DNA of 64,000 nt from Dastarcus helophoroides. Its lineage: Eukaryota; Arthropoda; Insecta; Coleoptera; Bothrideridae. The notes below the pieces were generated by a model. The model ran no database searches. It was given only the letters and a program-made list of their open reading frames with translations, and had not been told where the DNA came from. Positions within the stretch are counted from its first letter, which is position 1, and each line of letters starts with the position of its first letter. The position numbers were made by a program, and so were the translations under genes. Below are positions 23,806-36,600 of the stretch, in pieces. Where the stretch lies: positions 19,245,539 through 19,309,538 of the forward strand of contig CM053330.1 in assembly GCA_028583605.1 (NCBI GenBank). The letters are read 5' to 3'.

Positions 23806-24336
23806 AAATTTCGAAAAAATGTTTCAAGGAAAGGATGAATTCTGAAGAATTGGAAAGTCTTCCAATTAAATACATATAGATTTTCGGTTTGCTGCATGAA
23901 CCAGAGCAGGGGGGAGAAGCCCTCCACCCTGCCCTATTCTAGTTACGCCTGTGAGTTTGGCAAAACTTATGTTTGCAAATAATTATTTTCCGTAATAGAA
24001 ATAATTAAAAAGGATTGGAGGTCCAGACTAAATAAAGTATGACTGGAAAGTTCTGTGCGAGTGGCTGTGGCAAATTTGTCAAAGAAACAACTCCACAATT
24101 TTCACTAAAGTTTAAGATTTTTTTTACATATTAATTCCCCTTTTTTTCTCTTATGTACTTTAATTGGGTAATTTTTTCTATTACTTTTGTTATTTTTGTT
24201 TTGTTAATAGAAACTTAATAATTAGAGTTAATCATCTAATCTAGCGTATATATTTTGCGCAAATGCGGCCCGCGCAAAATGTTTAGCTTTGCAATTGGCC
24301 CGCTGTAAAAAAAGGTTGCTCATTCCTGATCTAACT

Positions 24337-26394
24337 GAAAAAAAAATAAATAAAGTAAATAAAATATAATATGCAGGTAAAGGTGGATCAATGTTGACAT
24401 GGTAAAGATACCTTTGCTAAGTTAAAATTGTAAAGTTCACTTAACTTTAAGAAAATTGGCTCAATAAACCCACTATCCAAAGTCACCTTTTGTGGGAATA
24501 AAATTGAAGAAACAAAAATTTTCTTATTGCATTTAGTTATTTATAATCGTTTTTATTCTTCTTTTTTAAGTGGATTCTAAGGGGCCGGCCCGCCGAGAGA
24601 AGGGAAAAGAGGGCAAGTGCTCCAAGATTTGCGCTTCATGAGGGCTCGTAAGCTGCTGTGTTGGTAATTCCTGAATTACAAAAATGTTTAGGCCTTCCTT
24701 TTATCGAAATTAAATATCAAAGATCAGATTTTTTATTTTGTAACTTGTTGTTTTAACTTTATGTTTTTACTTGAACTTTGTGCAATTTTTCTGAAATGTC
24801 CATATGTAGACTCTAAACTCGAATATTATTCGAAATTTGGGTTTTGTTTTTTAACTTTTCGCTTTAAACTTAAAAAATCCTCTATTTTAAAATGCCAGCC
24901 TTAAAATCAAAATTTAAACCACCAGATATTTCAAAAAAATTCGAAATTGAATTTTTCAAAGATCGAATTTACAAGAATTCGAAGATTCGAGAAAAAGTCA
25001 GTATTTTCAAAAAGTAAAATTTTCAAAAAAGCCCACATTTTCGAAAAGGGCAAAATTAAAAAAAAACAAGGCTTTGAGGCAAAGACGAAATTTTGATGAT
25101 AAATGGTCCAAATTTTCAGAAAATGTAGAAGTTTTGAGAATTTAAAATAAAATGGAAATCTGGAAAAATCCAGCTTTAAAAAAGAAAAAAAAATTAAAAA
25201 GAAAGTAGAATTAAAAAAAAGTACATTAAAGTCCAAACTTTGAAAAAGACGAAAATTTGAATAGAAAAATATGTAGATTTGAATTTTTCAAAAAAGAAAA
25301 CTTTGGTAAATACTCAAAATTTTGAAATATGGTTAAAATTTTCACAAAAAGGTGAAAATTTTACAAAAAAAAAATTTTCAGGGTCGAAATTTTGAGAAAA
25401 GGTAAAAATGTTGTATTAAAATTTAAAAAAATTCGACATTTTCAGAAAAGCACAAATTAACATAAAAGTCAAAATTTTCACATTAAGTCAAAATTTTCGA
25501 AAGAAGCGAAATAAATAAGTAAGAAAAATATAAAAATTTTGAAAGTAAATTGGAAAATGAAATTTGAAATTTTCGAAACATGCAAGTGGTATTATTCAAA
25601 AAAGTCTAAATTTTTAATAAAAGTTGATATATCAGATCTTTCAAAAAAATCTTAAAAAAAGTTAAAATCTTGAAAAATGCAAGATTTTAAAAAATTTAAA
25701 ATATCCAAATATAATTAAAATTTTTTTAAATGTTAAATTTACAAAAAAAGTCAAGATATAGAAAGTTTTCAAAAAAATTCAAAACTTCGAGGTACAGTTG
25801 GAATACTCTAGAAATATTCTAATAATAATAATAACAATTAAATAATTGAATTTTCAAAAATGTGGAAATTTTGAAAAAAGCGGAAAAAATTCGAAATTTT
25901 TCAAACCAAGTTAAAATTATAAGAAATAGTGGAGATTTGGTTGTCAAGATTTTCAAGCACAAGTGGAACTTTCAAGAAAAAGTCGAATTTCCAAAAAAAA
26001 TATATATTTAAAAAACACTAAAAATATCTAAATTTTCAAAACAAGGTAAACTTTTTAAAAAGTCGTAATTTTTAAATGAAATCAAATTCTTCAAAAACTG
26101 TCGGAATTTTCAAAATGTCAATATTTTAAAATACATAGGTCGAAATTTTCAATAGAAATCAGTACTTTGTTTTTTTTTTCAAAAAAAAAAACGAAATTTT
26201 CAAAAAATTTGGAATAAAGCCGAATTTTTTTATAAAGTACAAACTCCTAAAAATGTCGAAATCTAGACAGTCAGAATTTTAAAAAAAAATCCTTACTTTC
26301 TATTATTTTTATTTGCCAAATTGCAAATTAGGAATTAGTTAAACCTTCTGAACGGGGTACTGGAGGGGCCCGCGTGCCCAAGTCATAGAATGTA
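24337..26394. other. Unassigned DNA then A-rich filler
   Basis: 24337-24700 is of mixed composition and includes a GC-rich stretch at about 24577-24660 (AAGGGGCCGGCCCGCCGAGA) that looks like a transposon end without a partner. 24880-26330 is A-rich filler. The open frame on the minus strand at 24931-25236 is a product of that filler and is not a gene. Confidence 0.45.
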
Positions 26395-29300
26395 AGGGAC
26401 CCGGAGCTTATATTTGCCCCCCTGACCCGAAATTCTCTTGGGGGAGCTAGAATATGGCAGGGTAGGGAGCTTGCCCCCTCTGGCTTAAGCAGTTAAACGA
26501 AAATTTATATTCAACTCTAAAAACTTTCCATCCGACAAAATTCGTCCTTCTTTCAGTTGTTGACATTTTCTCGAAATTTCGACTTATTTCTCAAAATTCG
26601 TCGTTTTTCATAATTTTTTTTCTAAATTTCAAATTTATTCCTAAAATTCGATTTCTTTCACCAGAATCCGACCTTGGTCAAAATTTCGAATTTTTACCTC
26701 AAAATTCATCGTTTTATTTTTCGAAATTTTACCATTTCTCAAAATTCGTTCTTTCCGAAAACTTCGGCCTTTCTTTAAATTTTGACTTGTTTATCAAGAT
26801 TTATCCTTTTCCTCAAAATTTGACCGATTTTTTGATAACAATACAGTTGAAACTGGATATAACGACATTGAAGGGACCACAAACTACGGACGCTGTAACC
26901 GGTAGTTGTTATAAGCAATATAACTGGCAGTACAGTTAGCTTTTAGTCGTTATAACCGATGCGTCGTTGTAAACAACGTCGTTATATCCGGTTTTGACTG
27001 TATTTATCTGGAAATTTTTATGACTTTTTTAGAGATTTTGTAAAAAGGCAACAGTTTCAAGAAAATTTTCTCTGGAATGGTTTATAACTGAAATACAATT
27101 TGTTTCTCGAAATTTCGACGTTTATCTTAATATTGGAGATTTTCTGATTTAGGCTGGGGCAGATTAGGGCGCATGTCTACCTCTGATTCAAGCATTCAAG
27201 AGAAAATTCTAGAAATTACACTTTTCTCAAAATTTGTCGTTTTTCGAATTTCGAGTGTTTAGTAAATTTCGACTCTTTTCTCAAAATTTCGATCTTTTGC
27301 TTGTTTTTTAAGGAAAAATAATCAAAATTTCCAGGAAAAAAGAAATTTAATAAATCGAAACTTGGATATTTTTCTCAAAATCCGTCTTTTTGCCCCAAAT
27401 TTAAAATTTATCCTAAAATTCCGTCCTGTATGTTCCCGAAAAACTGAATATTTTTTCTAGAAATTTGTATCTTTCCTAAAATTTTAATTTTTTTTCAAGA
27501 TTCGTTTTTTTCAGTAACGGACGGTTTATTTTCCAAGTTGTACTTTTTCTTAAAGTTAGAATGTTTTCTTACAAATTTCCATTTTTGATGCTTCATTTGG
27601 TAGTTTTTCCAGAAATGTTGACTCTTTTTTAGATAATTTGTTTTTTTAATTTCCTTTATGTTTATTAACATCAGATTTTTCTGAAGATTTTGATTTTTTC
27701 GAGCTTGATTTTTTAGAAATTTTGTCAGGTTTCTTAAAATTTGCCCTTTTCCCGATATTTTTATATCATAATTTGATATTCAACTTTGCTAAAAACTTTG
27801 AATTTTTTTCTTAAAATTAGTTTAAATTTGTCTTTTTCGAAATTTCGACTTTATTCTCAAAATTCTACTTTTTGGACTTTTCTGTCAGAAATCATTTTTT
27901 CTACGAAAATTTTGCCACTTTTCTGAATATTTGTCTTTCTTTTTTAATTTTGACTTTTAAATTTGACTCCAGAAATTTTAACTTCATATTTTACCTTATT
28001 TTCGAAATTTTGACTTTTATTTCAAAATGCAATGTTTTAGTTTCTGACAGTTTTCGCTGTCTTTTTCCTCAAAATTGGCTTTTCCTTTAAATTTCAATTT
28101 TCTAAAAATTCGTCTGTTTTCTTTAAATTAGATCGGCATATTAACGATAAATAAAAATATTGAGAAAAATATTTTAAGGTAATTTCGAAAAAAAGATTTT
28201 TTGTACATTCAATTTCTTTATTAAAGTTTAAATATTATGACAAAATTGCAATAAAAAAGGAAAAATTTCGAGAAAAGTGTTTTTGGAAATTCTACTTTTT
28301 GGACTTTTTTAAAAATAATTTATTTATTTCAAAATTTTGTCATTTTTTTTTAAATATTTGTCTTTTTCAATAAACTACGGGTTTTAGATCAAATGGTTTT
28401 ATGGTTCTGAAAATGTTCATTTTTCTCTGTAAATTAGATCGAAATGTTAATAAAAATGTTGCGAAAAATATTTTTGGGGATTTCGATGAAAAAGATTTCT
28501 TGTAAATTTAACATTTTTACTGAATTTTCAATTTTGAGAACAATGTTTTCGAAACTTGCCATTTTTCTTTCTCAAAGTTGCCTTTTTTGAAAACTGGGGT
28601 TTTTTCACAAAATTAGACTTTTGAAAATTTCAACTTTTTTGAATTTTGAAAATTTCTCAGGTTTTTGAGGAAGATTAGGTTTTTAGTTTCAATATGATTT
28701 ATTGAAAATTTGAACTCTTTTAATTTTCCTCCTAAAATTGGACCTTTATTTAGAAATGAGGAATATTTTCTAGAAAGTGCAATATTTTTCTGGAAATGGC
28801 AACGTAATTTTCAAAAATTGTAGATTTTTTTCAAAGCTTTTGTTTTTTTCTGATTTTTTTAAGTTCGATTCCCGATAATTTCAACTTGCCCGAAATTAAT
28901 CTTATTGTCTAAATTTTGACTTTTATCTCAAAATTCGATTTTATCTGTTTCTGGACATTTTCATTTAAAACTGTATTTTTTCTGAAGATTTACACTTTTT
29001 CACAAAATTCGTTTATTTTTTTTCAAATTGGATCGAAATTTTAATAGAAATCTAAACAATCTGAGAAGAATATTTTTAGGAAATGCTGAGAAAAAGATTT
29101 CTTGAAACATTTCAAAAGTATGACAAGATTGAAATAAAATAAAAATTCGAAGAGAATTATTTTTAAAAGTTGCATTTTTTTTTATCTGAATTCGACTTGT
29201 GGAAATTACAACTTTTTTACAAAAATTTACTTTTGAAAATTTCGTCTTTTTTACATATCCACTTTTTCGAAATTTCGACATTTCTTAAAGTTTCCCGAAA

Positions 29301-29480
29301 AGTTTTTTCTTAGGATTGGGCTTTTTTCAAAATTTAGACTTTAATCTGGAAATGCAATTTCCCTAATTCTGTAGTTTTTAAGTAAAAGCACACATTACTA
29401 GGCCAGAAGATTTTATTTTTTGCCTATGTGTTTTTCAGAAATGTCAATTTTGAGTTTTTCTGGAAAGTGGCTCAACATTC
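26395..29480. mobile_element. Degenerate copy of the CATRGGCGTA-family element
   Basis: The start carries GCTAGAATATGGCAGGGTAG and AACGAAAATTTATATTCAAC, like the left part of the element at 39984. The end, TTTAGACTTTAATCTGGAAA with AGGCCAGAAGATTTTA (about 29335-29415), parallels the right part of that element. Long-period blocks (TTAGATCG, TTAATAAAAA, AAAAAGATTTCTTG) at 28130, 28430 and 29030 also occur near 41410 and 42280. The terminal CATRGGCGTA motifs themselves are lost. Confidence 0.45.
26844..27000. mobile_element. Pogo/Tigger-type MITE, 157 bp
   Basis: Terminal inverted repeats CAGTTGAAACTGGATATAAC and CAGTCAAAACCGGATATAAC (complement of the right end) lie between TA dinucleotides at 26842-26843 and 27001-27002. 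The CAGT start, TATAACGAC motif and TA target duplication fit pogo-group MITEs. Further GTCGTTATAACC and GTTATAAGC motifs inside repeat the terminal motif. There is no coding capacity. Confidence 0.85.
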
Positions 29481-31230
29481 CAAATTTGTCGAAAAGAAAT
29501 AAAAATTTGAAGGTTCAAAGATTCAGCAGCTAATTTCCAGAAAAATTTCATAAATTTAAAAAAACCCTCCTGAAATTTCGAATATTTTCAGACTCTAAAT
29601 TTAATTATTTAAAATTTTTTTTCATCCCTAAAGTTGAAATACTGAAAGAGGGGAATACATTTTCTAAACATTTTTGCATTTTTTAAACATTACGTATTTT
29701 TGCCAAAAACGACTTTTATTCAAAATTTCCAAATTAAAATTTTCTTGTTTTAGACTCTAGTTGATTCGAAATGTGAAGGAATTAGTTTTATATAATTCCG
29801 TTGAAGCTCTGTTTAGAAAATATTGAAATATTTCCTAAAACAATCAAATATTTTCTAAACAGTGCTTTAAACGAAAGGTTAAACAAAATTATTTAACTTC
29901 CCGTTTAAACTTGAAATATGTCATTTTTTAACATTTGGGGATATTACTTAAAAATATCGGGTGTAACAGGATCATGGTACACCCTCTTTTTATTCTTTAT
30001 TTATAAAGATAAAATTTCAAACTTACTACACTTGATGTACTAATGAAGTGTCAAATTTTGACATAAAAATGACATTCTTACCGTTGTCACTTTCGTTAAA
30101 ACTGATACCAACTTTTGATTTTTAAATGGAACATTCTGTATTTTATTACATTTTTGAAATCTGCACAATTTTCTGAATAGAGTGCACCTAAAGAAAGCGA
30201 TTTTTAAAGGATCGAAAATGTTTTTGATCCGATTTTATGTTTTGATCTAGAAGGCTATGACTCATTCTAGTTAATTCTAATGGAGCACATTAACGCTACA
30301 ATAATCAATCGCGTGAAAAAAAAAGTATTTAATTCCTTTATTGCGGTATAAAGTTAACAAAAATGGTTTTGATGTCATAACTTCATTTTCTTAAATGGTA
30401 CCATATTGGTACTGTGGTACCACCAAAAGGTATAATTAAAGGCCAATTTAACCAAATTTTCATTTTTGCTGTGTTACAGCCAAAGGAGTTCAAAATATTG
30501 GGTTTCAATTTATCTGAAGATTTATTCAATGAGGACATAAGATAGCCGTGGAAAACAAATTTAGAAAAAAGACACTTGCTAAGTTTTCCTAATTTAATTT
30601 TTTTGCAGCGCTTATGTGGTCAGTTAGCGTTAATTAGGATGAGTCATGACCTTCTAAAAAATGTTTCAATATTTAAAAATCACTCATTTTATGTGTATTG
30701 TATCCAGCGAAGTTTAAATTCAAAACTAACCGTCATCGTCAGTGGCAGTGACAGTAGCAATGGCACATTCTCGTGTAACCGATAACAGTGCCTTTTGTTT
30801 AAGAATTTCTCGACCTTTTTTTTAGAAATACCAAAAATGTTGATTATCTTTTTTACAATTTTTTACTTTTCCTTCATAATTCCAAGTTCATAAACTAAAT
30901 TTTCATCTATATTTTTCTAAAGTTCTGATTTTAAATCTGAAATTTTCAATGAAACTTGTTTAATACCAATTATGTTTGCTTTTGAGATATGACTTCTTTT
31001 TAAAATTTTCGGTTTGTAGTTAAAATTTTCAAATACAAAATATTTAGTTTTTTCACATTTTTTCAAAATTTTCACTTTGTCGACTTATTTTCTTAAAATT
31101 TTAAGAAAATCATTTTATAAATTTCAAGTGCGTTTTATTAAATTCTTAAAATTGTAATTTACAAATATTTAGTATTTTTTTAATTTGCTGAAGTTGTGAG
31201 AAAAGTCTTTATTTGTAGATTCAAAGTAAA
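29481..31230. other. AT-rich DNA and filler without a recognised gene
   Basis: 29481-29900 and 30800-31200 are mostly filler-like. 29900-30800 is mixed, with a GGTACC-containing inverted stretch at about 30400-30425. The plus frame 30576-30785 has no recognised motif. Confidence 0.4.
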
Positions 31231-32030
31231 GTGGGGTAATTATAAACGATTTTGGAAGTTTGAAGTTTGGATCTCCATGAATGCTTAATGAAAATTAAAT
31301 TTTGGCATCTATATGATTAATACAATTAGTTATTAGGTTTTATGTCAATTTATATTGTTAAATATGCAAAGTTTGCGGGATTTTTTGCAAAAATTTCAGT
31401 TTACCATTACCCCCTCGCTTTTAATGACACTCAAAGTCGAAAATATTGGGGTAATTGAGAACAGCCATTCTGGATGTGCCATAATTTATGATAGTTTTCA
31501 ATGGAACAGTTGGCTTTACTTTTTGTTTTTTTTTTGGTGGAACGGATTGGTCCTTGATTCTTTTCAAAAATTAAAATACAAATCTTGTCCCTTGAAGCCA
31601 AGAAAGATTAAAAAACACAACAAAGGTTGCTCTAAAGCGTTTCGATAGCCATGCTATCATCTTCAAAGAGATACTACTTACCTTTGTTGAGTTTTTCAAT
31701 CTTTCTTGGTTTCAAGGGACAAGATTTGTATTTTAATTGGCTCTACTATTTCAGATGAACTTTATTTGTATAATGTACTCTTACTTTCTGTCTATCGATC
31801 TATCTTCTGTTTGGTTAGTGAAGTCAGATATCATTTTTTTGTTTTCTGTACTGGACAAATTCCAAAAGATGCAAAACCTCAGGTGACATTGGCAGGACTA
31901 TTTCTACATGAAAACGTTCTTTAATAGTTCAGAAAATGTTGACTATTGGGAAAAGTCTCATTACCTATGCATTAATTGATATTTACAATTATCCCATTAT
32001 TTTGTTTCCAATTTCCCCCATCCACTGAAT
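31231..32030. mobile_element. Candidate DNA transposon remnant with GGGGTAATTR repeats
   Basis: GTGGGGTAATTATAAACG at 31231 and TTGGGGTAATTGAGAACAG at 31447 recur as complements at the right (TTTACAATTATCCCATTAT at 31983, TTTCCAATTTCCCCCATCCA at 32005). Such repeated terminal motifs resemble those of the pogo element at 46947. Clean boundaries and a target duplication were not found. A foldback copy is inserted at 31531-31740. Confidence 0.35.
31531..31740. repeat. Foldback family 1, copy 5 (right arm shortened)
   Basis: The left arm is complete (TTTTTGGTGGAACGGATTGG to ATCATCTTCAAAGAGATACT). The right arm lacks the CTGAAGATGATAGC to GTTAGAGC part and resumes at ACCTTTGTTGAGTTTTTC. Confidence 0.85.
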
Positions 32031-33284
32031 TTCGTGGGGCATTTGTAAATGCTAACTCATATCATCTGTGAGCATTTATAACTTCAAATGGTCATGCAAT
32101 TTGTTGACTTATATTTTGTAAATTAGGAGTATTTATCAATAATTTACCTATAAATATATTTTACAATTTTTATTAAAGTAATACTGAAGCACCTCTTTAT
32201 TGATTTCTAGAAATGTTTGCATCCTTTCACATAAAATATCCTTCTTCTTTTATTCTTTAGTAATCTTTAGTGGATAATTCAAGTCAAAGCAATCTACGAA
32301 AATGGTAGCATCTATTGTTCTAAACTTTTTCTTCCATAATTTTTTTAACACAGTGGAGATTCTTCAATCTTGAACCCACGTACGTACCGCATAATATTGT
32401 GCTGATAGCATTATGAAAGCAAAGAATGTTTATGTATGTTCATTTGCTTTCTATTCAGTCAAAATCAGATTAGGAAGAAGTAGAAACCCCGCAATAAGTA
32501 TATCCGCGACCATCCGGAGTAACAACTTTCAAAATCAGCGACAGCTTGGATGGGTAATTATTTATTCTTCTCGAACAAGAACCGATACTAAATAAAGAAG
32601 ATTCGGATATTGCTTGCGTATCATATAAAGGTATTGACACCATTCTCGGCAATCTCTCCAATCGAATAGAGAGAGGACAATGGAGACATAACCGTTGTTC
32701 ACTGGATCACGTATCATGGATGACAATAGCATATTCGACACATTAGTGGTGGCATCAACTCTCAGGTATTGGGACGATGAACGCTGAATGATCAACAACT
32801 GAAGACAAACTAACGTAACTCTTCTTCCTCGGCACGAACAAACATGTGTAGCAAAATAATGAGTTCTAGCCAACTGTGGGATGTTTTCTTATTTTGTGTT
32901 GTTTTAATTTTTTATAGTCCTTGACACTCACTACCACCAAATATTATGTCAAAGAGGAAATTTTACTGTAGAAGTAGTAGTTATGTTAAAAATAAGCGCC
33001 GTATAACTTGCTTCATACCTTACGAATATTTTATAAGCTTAAAAAAGCTGCACATTTTTTGTAAAGATTTATACAAGTTAGTTATTAATATTTATAATCC
33101 ACTAAGCACAGAAATTAAGAGGTATAAAAAAATCCCAAATTATTAAGTAATTTTCAAAAGGCTGTATTTTAACGAATGGCCACAGAAAATAGTTTATGCA
33201 GTCTTGGGGACTAGAAGTGATAACTTTTTTTTAATTCAGTAATCGGAAAGACGAATTCATGTTTCTTTATTAAATCTTACAACT
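32031..33284. other. Unassigned DNA, short overlapping frames only
   Basis: Minus frames at 32873-32562 (103 residues, includes SIVLSLFDWRDCREWCQYLY) and 32661-32470, and a plus frame 32946-33146, overlap one another and show no family motif. The composition at 32380-32880 is less AT-biased than around it, so an old coding sequence cannot be excluded. Confidence 0.3.
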
Positions 33285-33625
33285 TCAAAATGACCTTCGC
33301 TACAGCTTCCAAGAGCTTATTCATTAAATCTTCTTTGGTATCGAGAGACTCAAAATAAACCAGAGATTTCATCCATCCTTCACATAAATAATCTAACGGT
33401 GTTGGATCCGAAGATGTCTACTTAAGCGGTGAGTTTTGGCTCATCTACTCATTTATATTTTATGTCATATGTAAAGAATCTGTGACAATGTTAGAAAAAT
33501 TAGCAGTCCACCATCGTGCGACAACCACATTTCCCATATATTAATAAATTGAAGTAGTGATATAATCCTCGATGATTTTGAAAAGCGAAACCTAGTCCCA
33601 TATTTTAATTATTGGAATTTGAATT
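33285..33625 (-). pseudogene. Tc1/mariner-superfamily transposase C-terminal remnant
   Basis: On the minus strand, TPLDYL and EGWMKSLVYFESLDTKEDLM (about 33418-33320) match the end of DDE transposases of the kind that read SPDLTPLDYFLWG, then MKSLVYE and DTEEDL. Farther upstream, about 33570-33520, MWLSHDG corresponds to the second catalytic block (MWFQHDGAPPH in relatives). A region resembling HFANVVR follows in another frame. The two blocks are frameshifted and separated by non-coding bases. The N-terminal half was not found. Confidence 0.6.
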
Positions 33626-36600
33626 GCCTTTAAGAAGTTGTTGTAAAGGATACAAAAAATATAAAAAAGATTCTAGAAAGTCTTGTTCATTAAAGGGGTC
33701 AACTATCCGGATATCCTGATTTGATACGTTTTAGGATTTGGAATCGTTTCAGTGCAAAATCTTTCATGATACCTTTGATAGCTGCTTAATTGTCAGTCAA
33801 GTAATAACACTGCGCGACGCGGGGCACCCATAAAACAGATAGCTATAATAGATTGCTATTAGGTACAGTATATACGCAGTAAATATTTCATGACCCTTTC
33901 ACCCTTTTGAGATACAGGGTGAGACATTTCTAGTACCCCCTTTTATGTATTTGGTAGAAGTTATTGTAAAAGCAATATATTTATTAGGTATCAGTATATT
34001 TTTGATGAACCATTTGTGAAGGTATTCAAGATTAATATCGAAAAATTGGCCAAAAATTGTACAAATTTACTAAATAAGCTGTGTGAAGAGTACATTCTGG
34101 AGTCTCAAGGAAATAAGTATCTGGAAATGTTTTAGGGAAGTTTTGCATTTATTGCAAGATAATTAACGCATTCAGCAACTGTTTTGTGCATCACGATATG
34201 CTAATCTCCTGTTTTGGTTAAATGTAAATAGGACTTTCATGCCATTTGTAAAACCGAGTCGGTAGCGCGAATCCAGTGATAATTACAATGATTGCCATTT
34301 TTGTGTAGCTGATAAATAAGGATTTTTGAAGAAAATAAAGTATAATATAGAGTTCTCCATTGTAACCTTTGTAGCAAAACAATTAACTCAAACTGAACTT
34401 ATGCCTTCTGCTTTGATTCCTCAAAGAAGTCGAGCTGTAAAATTACGTATGCCCGATGCCCAGGGATGAAGACAACAATATTTGAAAGTTCTCAACTAAG
34501 ATAAAGATTTAGAATTTTTTATCTTTTTAAATGGTCTATATTGTTGGCATTTAATTAAACAACAAGAATTATATGATTTGATACGAGACCAGAATTTCTC
34601 TGAGAGACTCCATTCCCATTTCTTTTTTATTCTTTTAAATCTTGAAATAGGTGAGTGATGCGCAGGTGTAAAAAGGCTTGACAAATGGTACCAATTTCGT
34701 TGAAACGTAACTATATTAGGCAATTACGGCTAGCATCTGAAGGCCAAAGATACTTCCCAAAATAAAAGATAAAGTTAAAAATGTTACCTATTTTGTGTTT
34801 AATATTTGTTTTTAACAATGCATTTTGTGTTCTATGCTGCAAATATATTAGTAAAAACTTTTATCGTCGGATTTTCCTAAACATCTAACAAAAAAATGAA
34901 ATATATATAACTAAGTGCTTATTTTTAAATTTTTTCCATAATAACTAGACCTAAAAAATGGTACGTATTAGAAAAAAGTTATGCATATATTCTTATTAAG
35001 CGATATGTATAAATGAATAAATACGAAAATTTGGAGAGAGTGCCTCAATTCTTTTAAAATTTGTCACGCAGTTTAATCAAGCAATATTTAATGGCTATTT
35101 GATTAAATACAAGACTTTAGGAGATATTTATCTTCAAGTTTCGATATTTTGGTAATAAACGAATTTAAGACATATGTTCTAATACACTTTTTTGTGTGTT
35201 TTATACTGAAAAATATATATTTTTAAAATAGAGCTTTGCAACTCTAAATACTACAAATATTTGTTAAGCCTGAAAACAAAAAATAGTTCTAAAAAATTAT
35301 AGTTGCATATTATTGTTCGCGTTATGTTAAAAATTATAATTTACAAACAGCCGCTTATAATGACGGTTCTATTAAAAAGTGAAGGTAAGATCATCACATT
35401 GACAAACATACCATTTTCTTAAGTGAAAGCCCCTTTGCTTTAATTACCTCAGTTAACTAAGCATCTGTTAATTACCATCGTTCAACATATTTGTTAAACA
35501 CCAAGGACGGCTCTTGTAGTTCAACCCAATATATCCCAAAGTTGTTAGTTTTTAAATCATTAGCGATGTCAGAATAGAAAAGCCAAAGAATGTCTTAAAG
35601 TCATTTAGTTTAAGAATGCAGAGAGAAGGTCGTCTGGATTTTCTGCTGTCCCATAATACTGATAATGATTGCTTGCAGCCAGAAGACGTAAAGATAGAAA
35701 AGGAGATCGATTACTCAAAATATAAGTTTTTTTAATGTTACGCAATCGAGTCCAGGAGCTATTCATATGAGTCATATCTAAGGGATCATAAGAACATGCT
35801 AACATGTATGGTGACAATAAAACAAAACTCCCTTGGTAATTCACCATCAGCCATGCACTGTCACGAATTAATTTATGTTCATATATACTAAAAAAAAATT
35901 ATAATTTTGAGCAATTCTGCTAATACTGATCGGTAATTCCATTCTGGGGCTGCTGGGTTATTCCTGCGAAGTATATTCGAGATACTGGTAAGTAGGTGAT
36001 TTATTCTTAGCTAACTCGAGAAATTGCCAAGTAATTTTACGGTATTGCTTAGTAATTAGAGATATTTTCGGTCTTTCTTCTTCTTTTTGTTGTCTAAGTT
36101 TCTCTTCATTTTCTTTTTTCTCTTTTATCATTGTTTGGACTTGTTTCGCTTTGACCGTTTTTGATCCCGGTTCAACAAAACAGAAGGTCCACAAATGTTT
36201 CTAATGCGCCTCGAATAAAAAAGCCTGTTAGTTTTACAAAGCCATCTGAACTTATCACAAATGATTCGAAATCTCGCACCGAAAAATCAGTTCCGTAGCT
36301 ACCTCTCAAAGGGCCCGTGGCAATATGTTAAAAATTAACGAGGAACAAAATATTTTTGATGACCAATAAAAAGGGTTTAATAAAAAATGTAATAACTTAA
36401 AAACTATGCTTTCAAAATGTGCCTTTTATATTCCCCATAACAAAAAAATAAGGAAGAAAAAGAGCGGAATATACCCTAAATTATTGAGGAGGGTTAAATA
36501 ATAAAAATATATCACTCCATAAGGCCCGCTCTAACATTTACGTCATCCCGCACAAAATACAAATTGAGATTTTTTTTTGATTTATAACTCGAACATTCGT

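Larger units (their letters stand above)
17354..23953. mobile_element. CATRGGCGTA-family hAT-like element, nested
   Basis: The left end CATGAGCGTAGGCAGGATTT, followed by TTCAAGGAGGGGCAACAATC, matches the complement of the right end of the element at 39984-42728. The right end here (CCTGCCCTATTCTAGTTACG, CCTGTG) is the complement of that element's left end. The two elements are therefore the same family in opposite orientation. Flanking 8-mers ATTTTGTA and AGTTTGGC match at only five of eight positions, so the target duplication is not secure. Confidence 0.6.
16839..24328. mobile_element. hAT-type outer shell with nested insertions
   Basis: The left end TAGGGATGAGCAAGACGTGG is followed by CCCGAGGGCC and GCGGCCCGC. 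The right end complement is CAGGAATGAGCAACC, preceded inside by CGGGCC and GCGGGCCGC runs. This GGCCCG-rich layout is typical of one class of hAT termini. Flanks ACCTAATT (16831-16838) and ATCTAACT (24329-24336) match at six of eight positions, fitting an aged 8-bp target duplication. The interior is dominated by a second hAT-like element (17354-23953) and a palindrome. No transposase was recognised. Confidence 0.6.

Noticed and set aside
17346..23961. Target duplication ATTTTGTA / AGTTTGGC for the nested hAT-like element
   Set aside because: Only five of eight positions match, so it is not used as evidence.
24931..25236. 101-residue Phe/Leu-rich minus frame
   Set aside because: Translation of self-similar filler; similar frames arise in every filler block.
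32470..32873. Overlapping minus frames of 63 and 103 residues
   Set aside because: They use different frames of the same DNA, show no motif and have no neighbouring transposon or splice evidence.
36190..36300. TPX2-like string KKPVSFTKPSEL on the plus strand opposite a charged minus frame
   Set aside because: The match is very short, a stop follows at once and there is no splice context.
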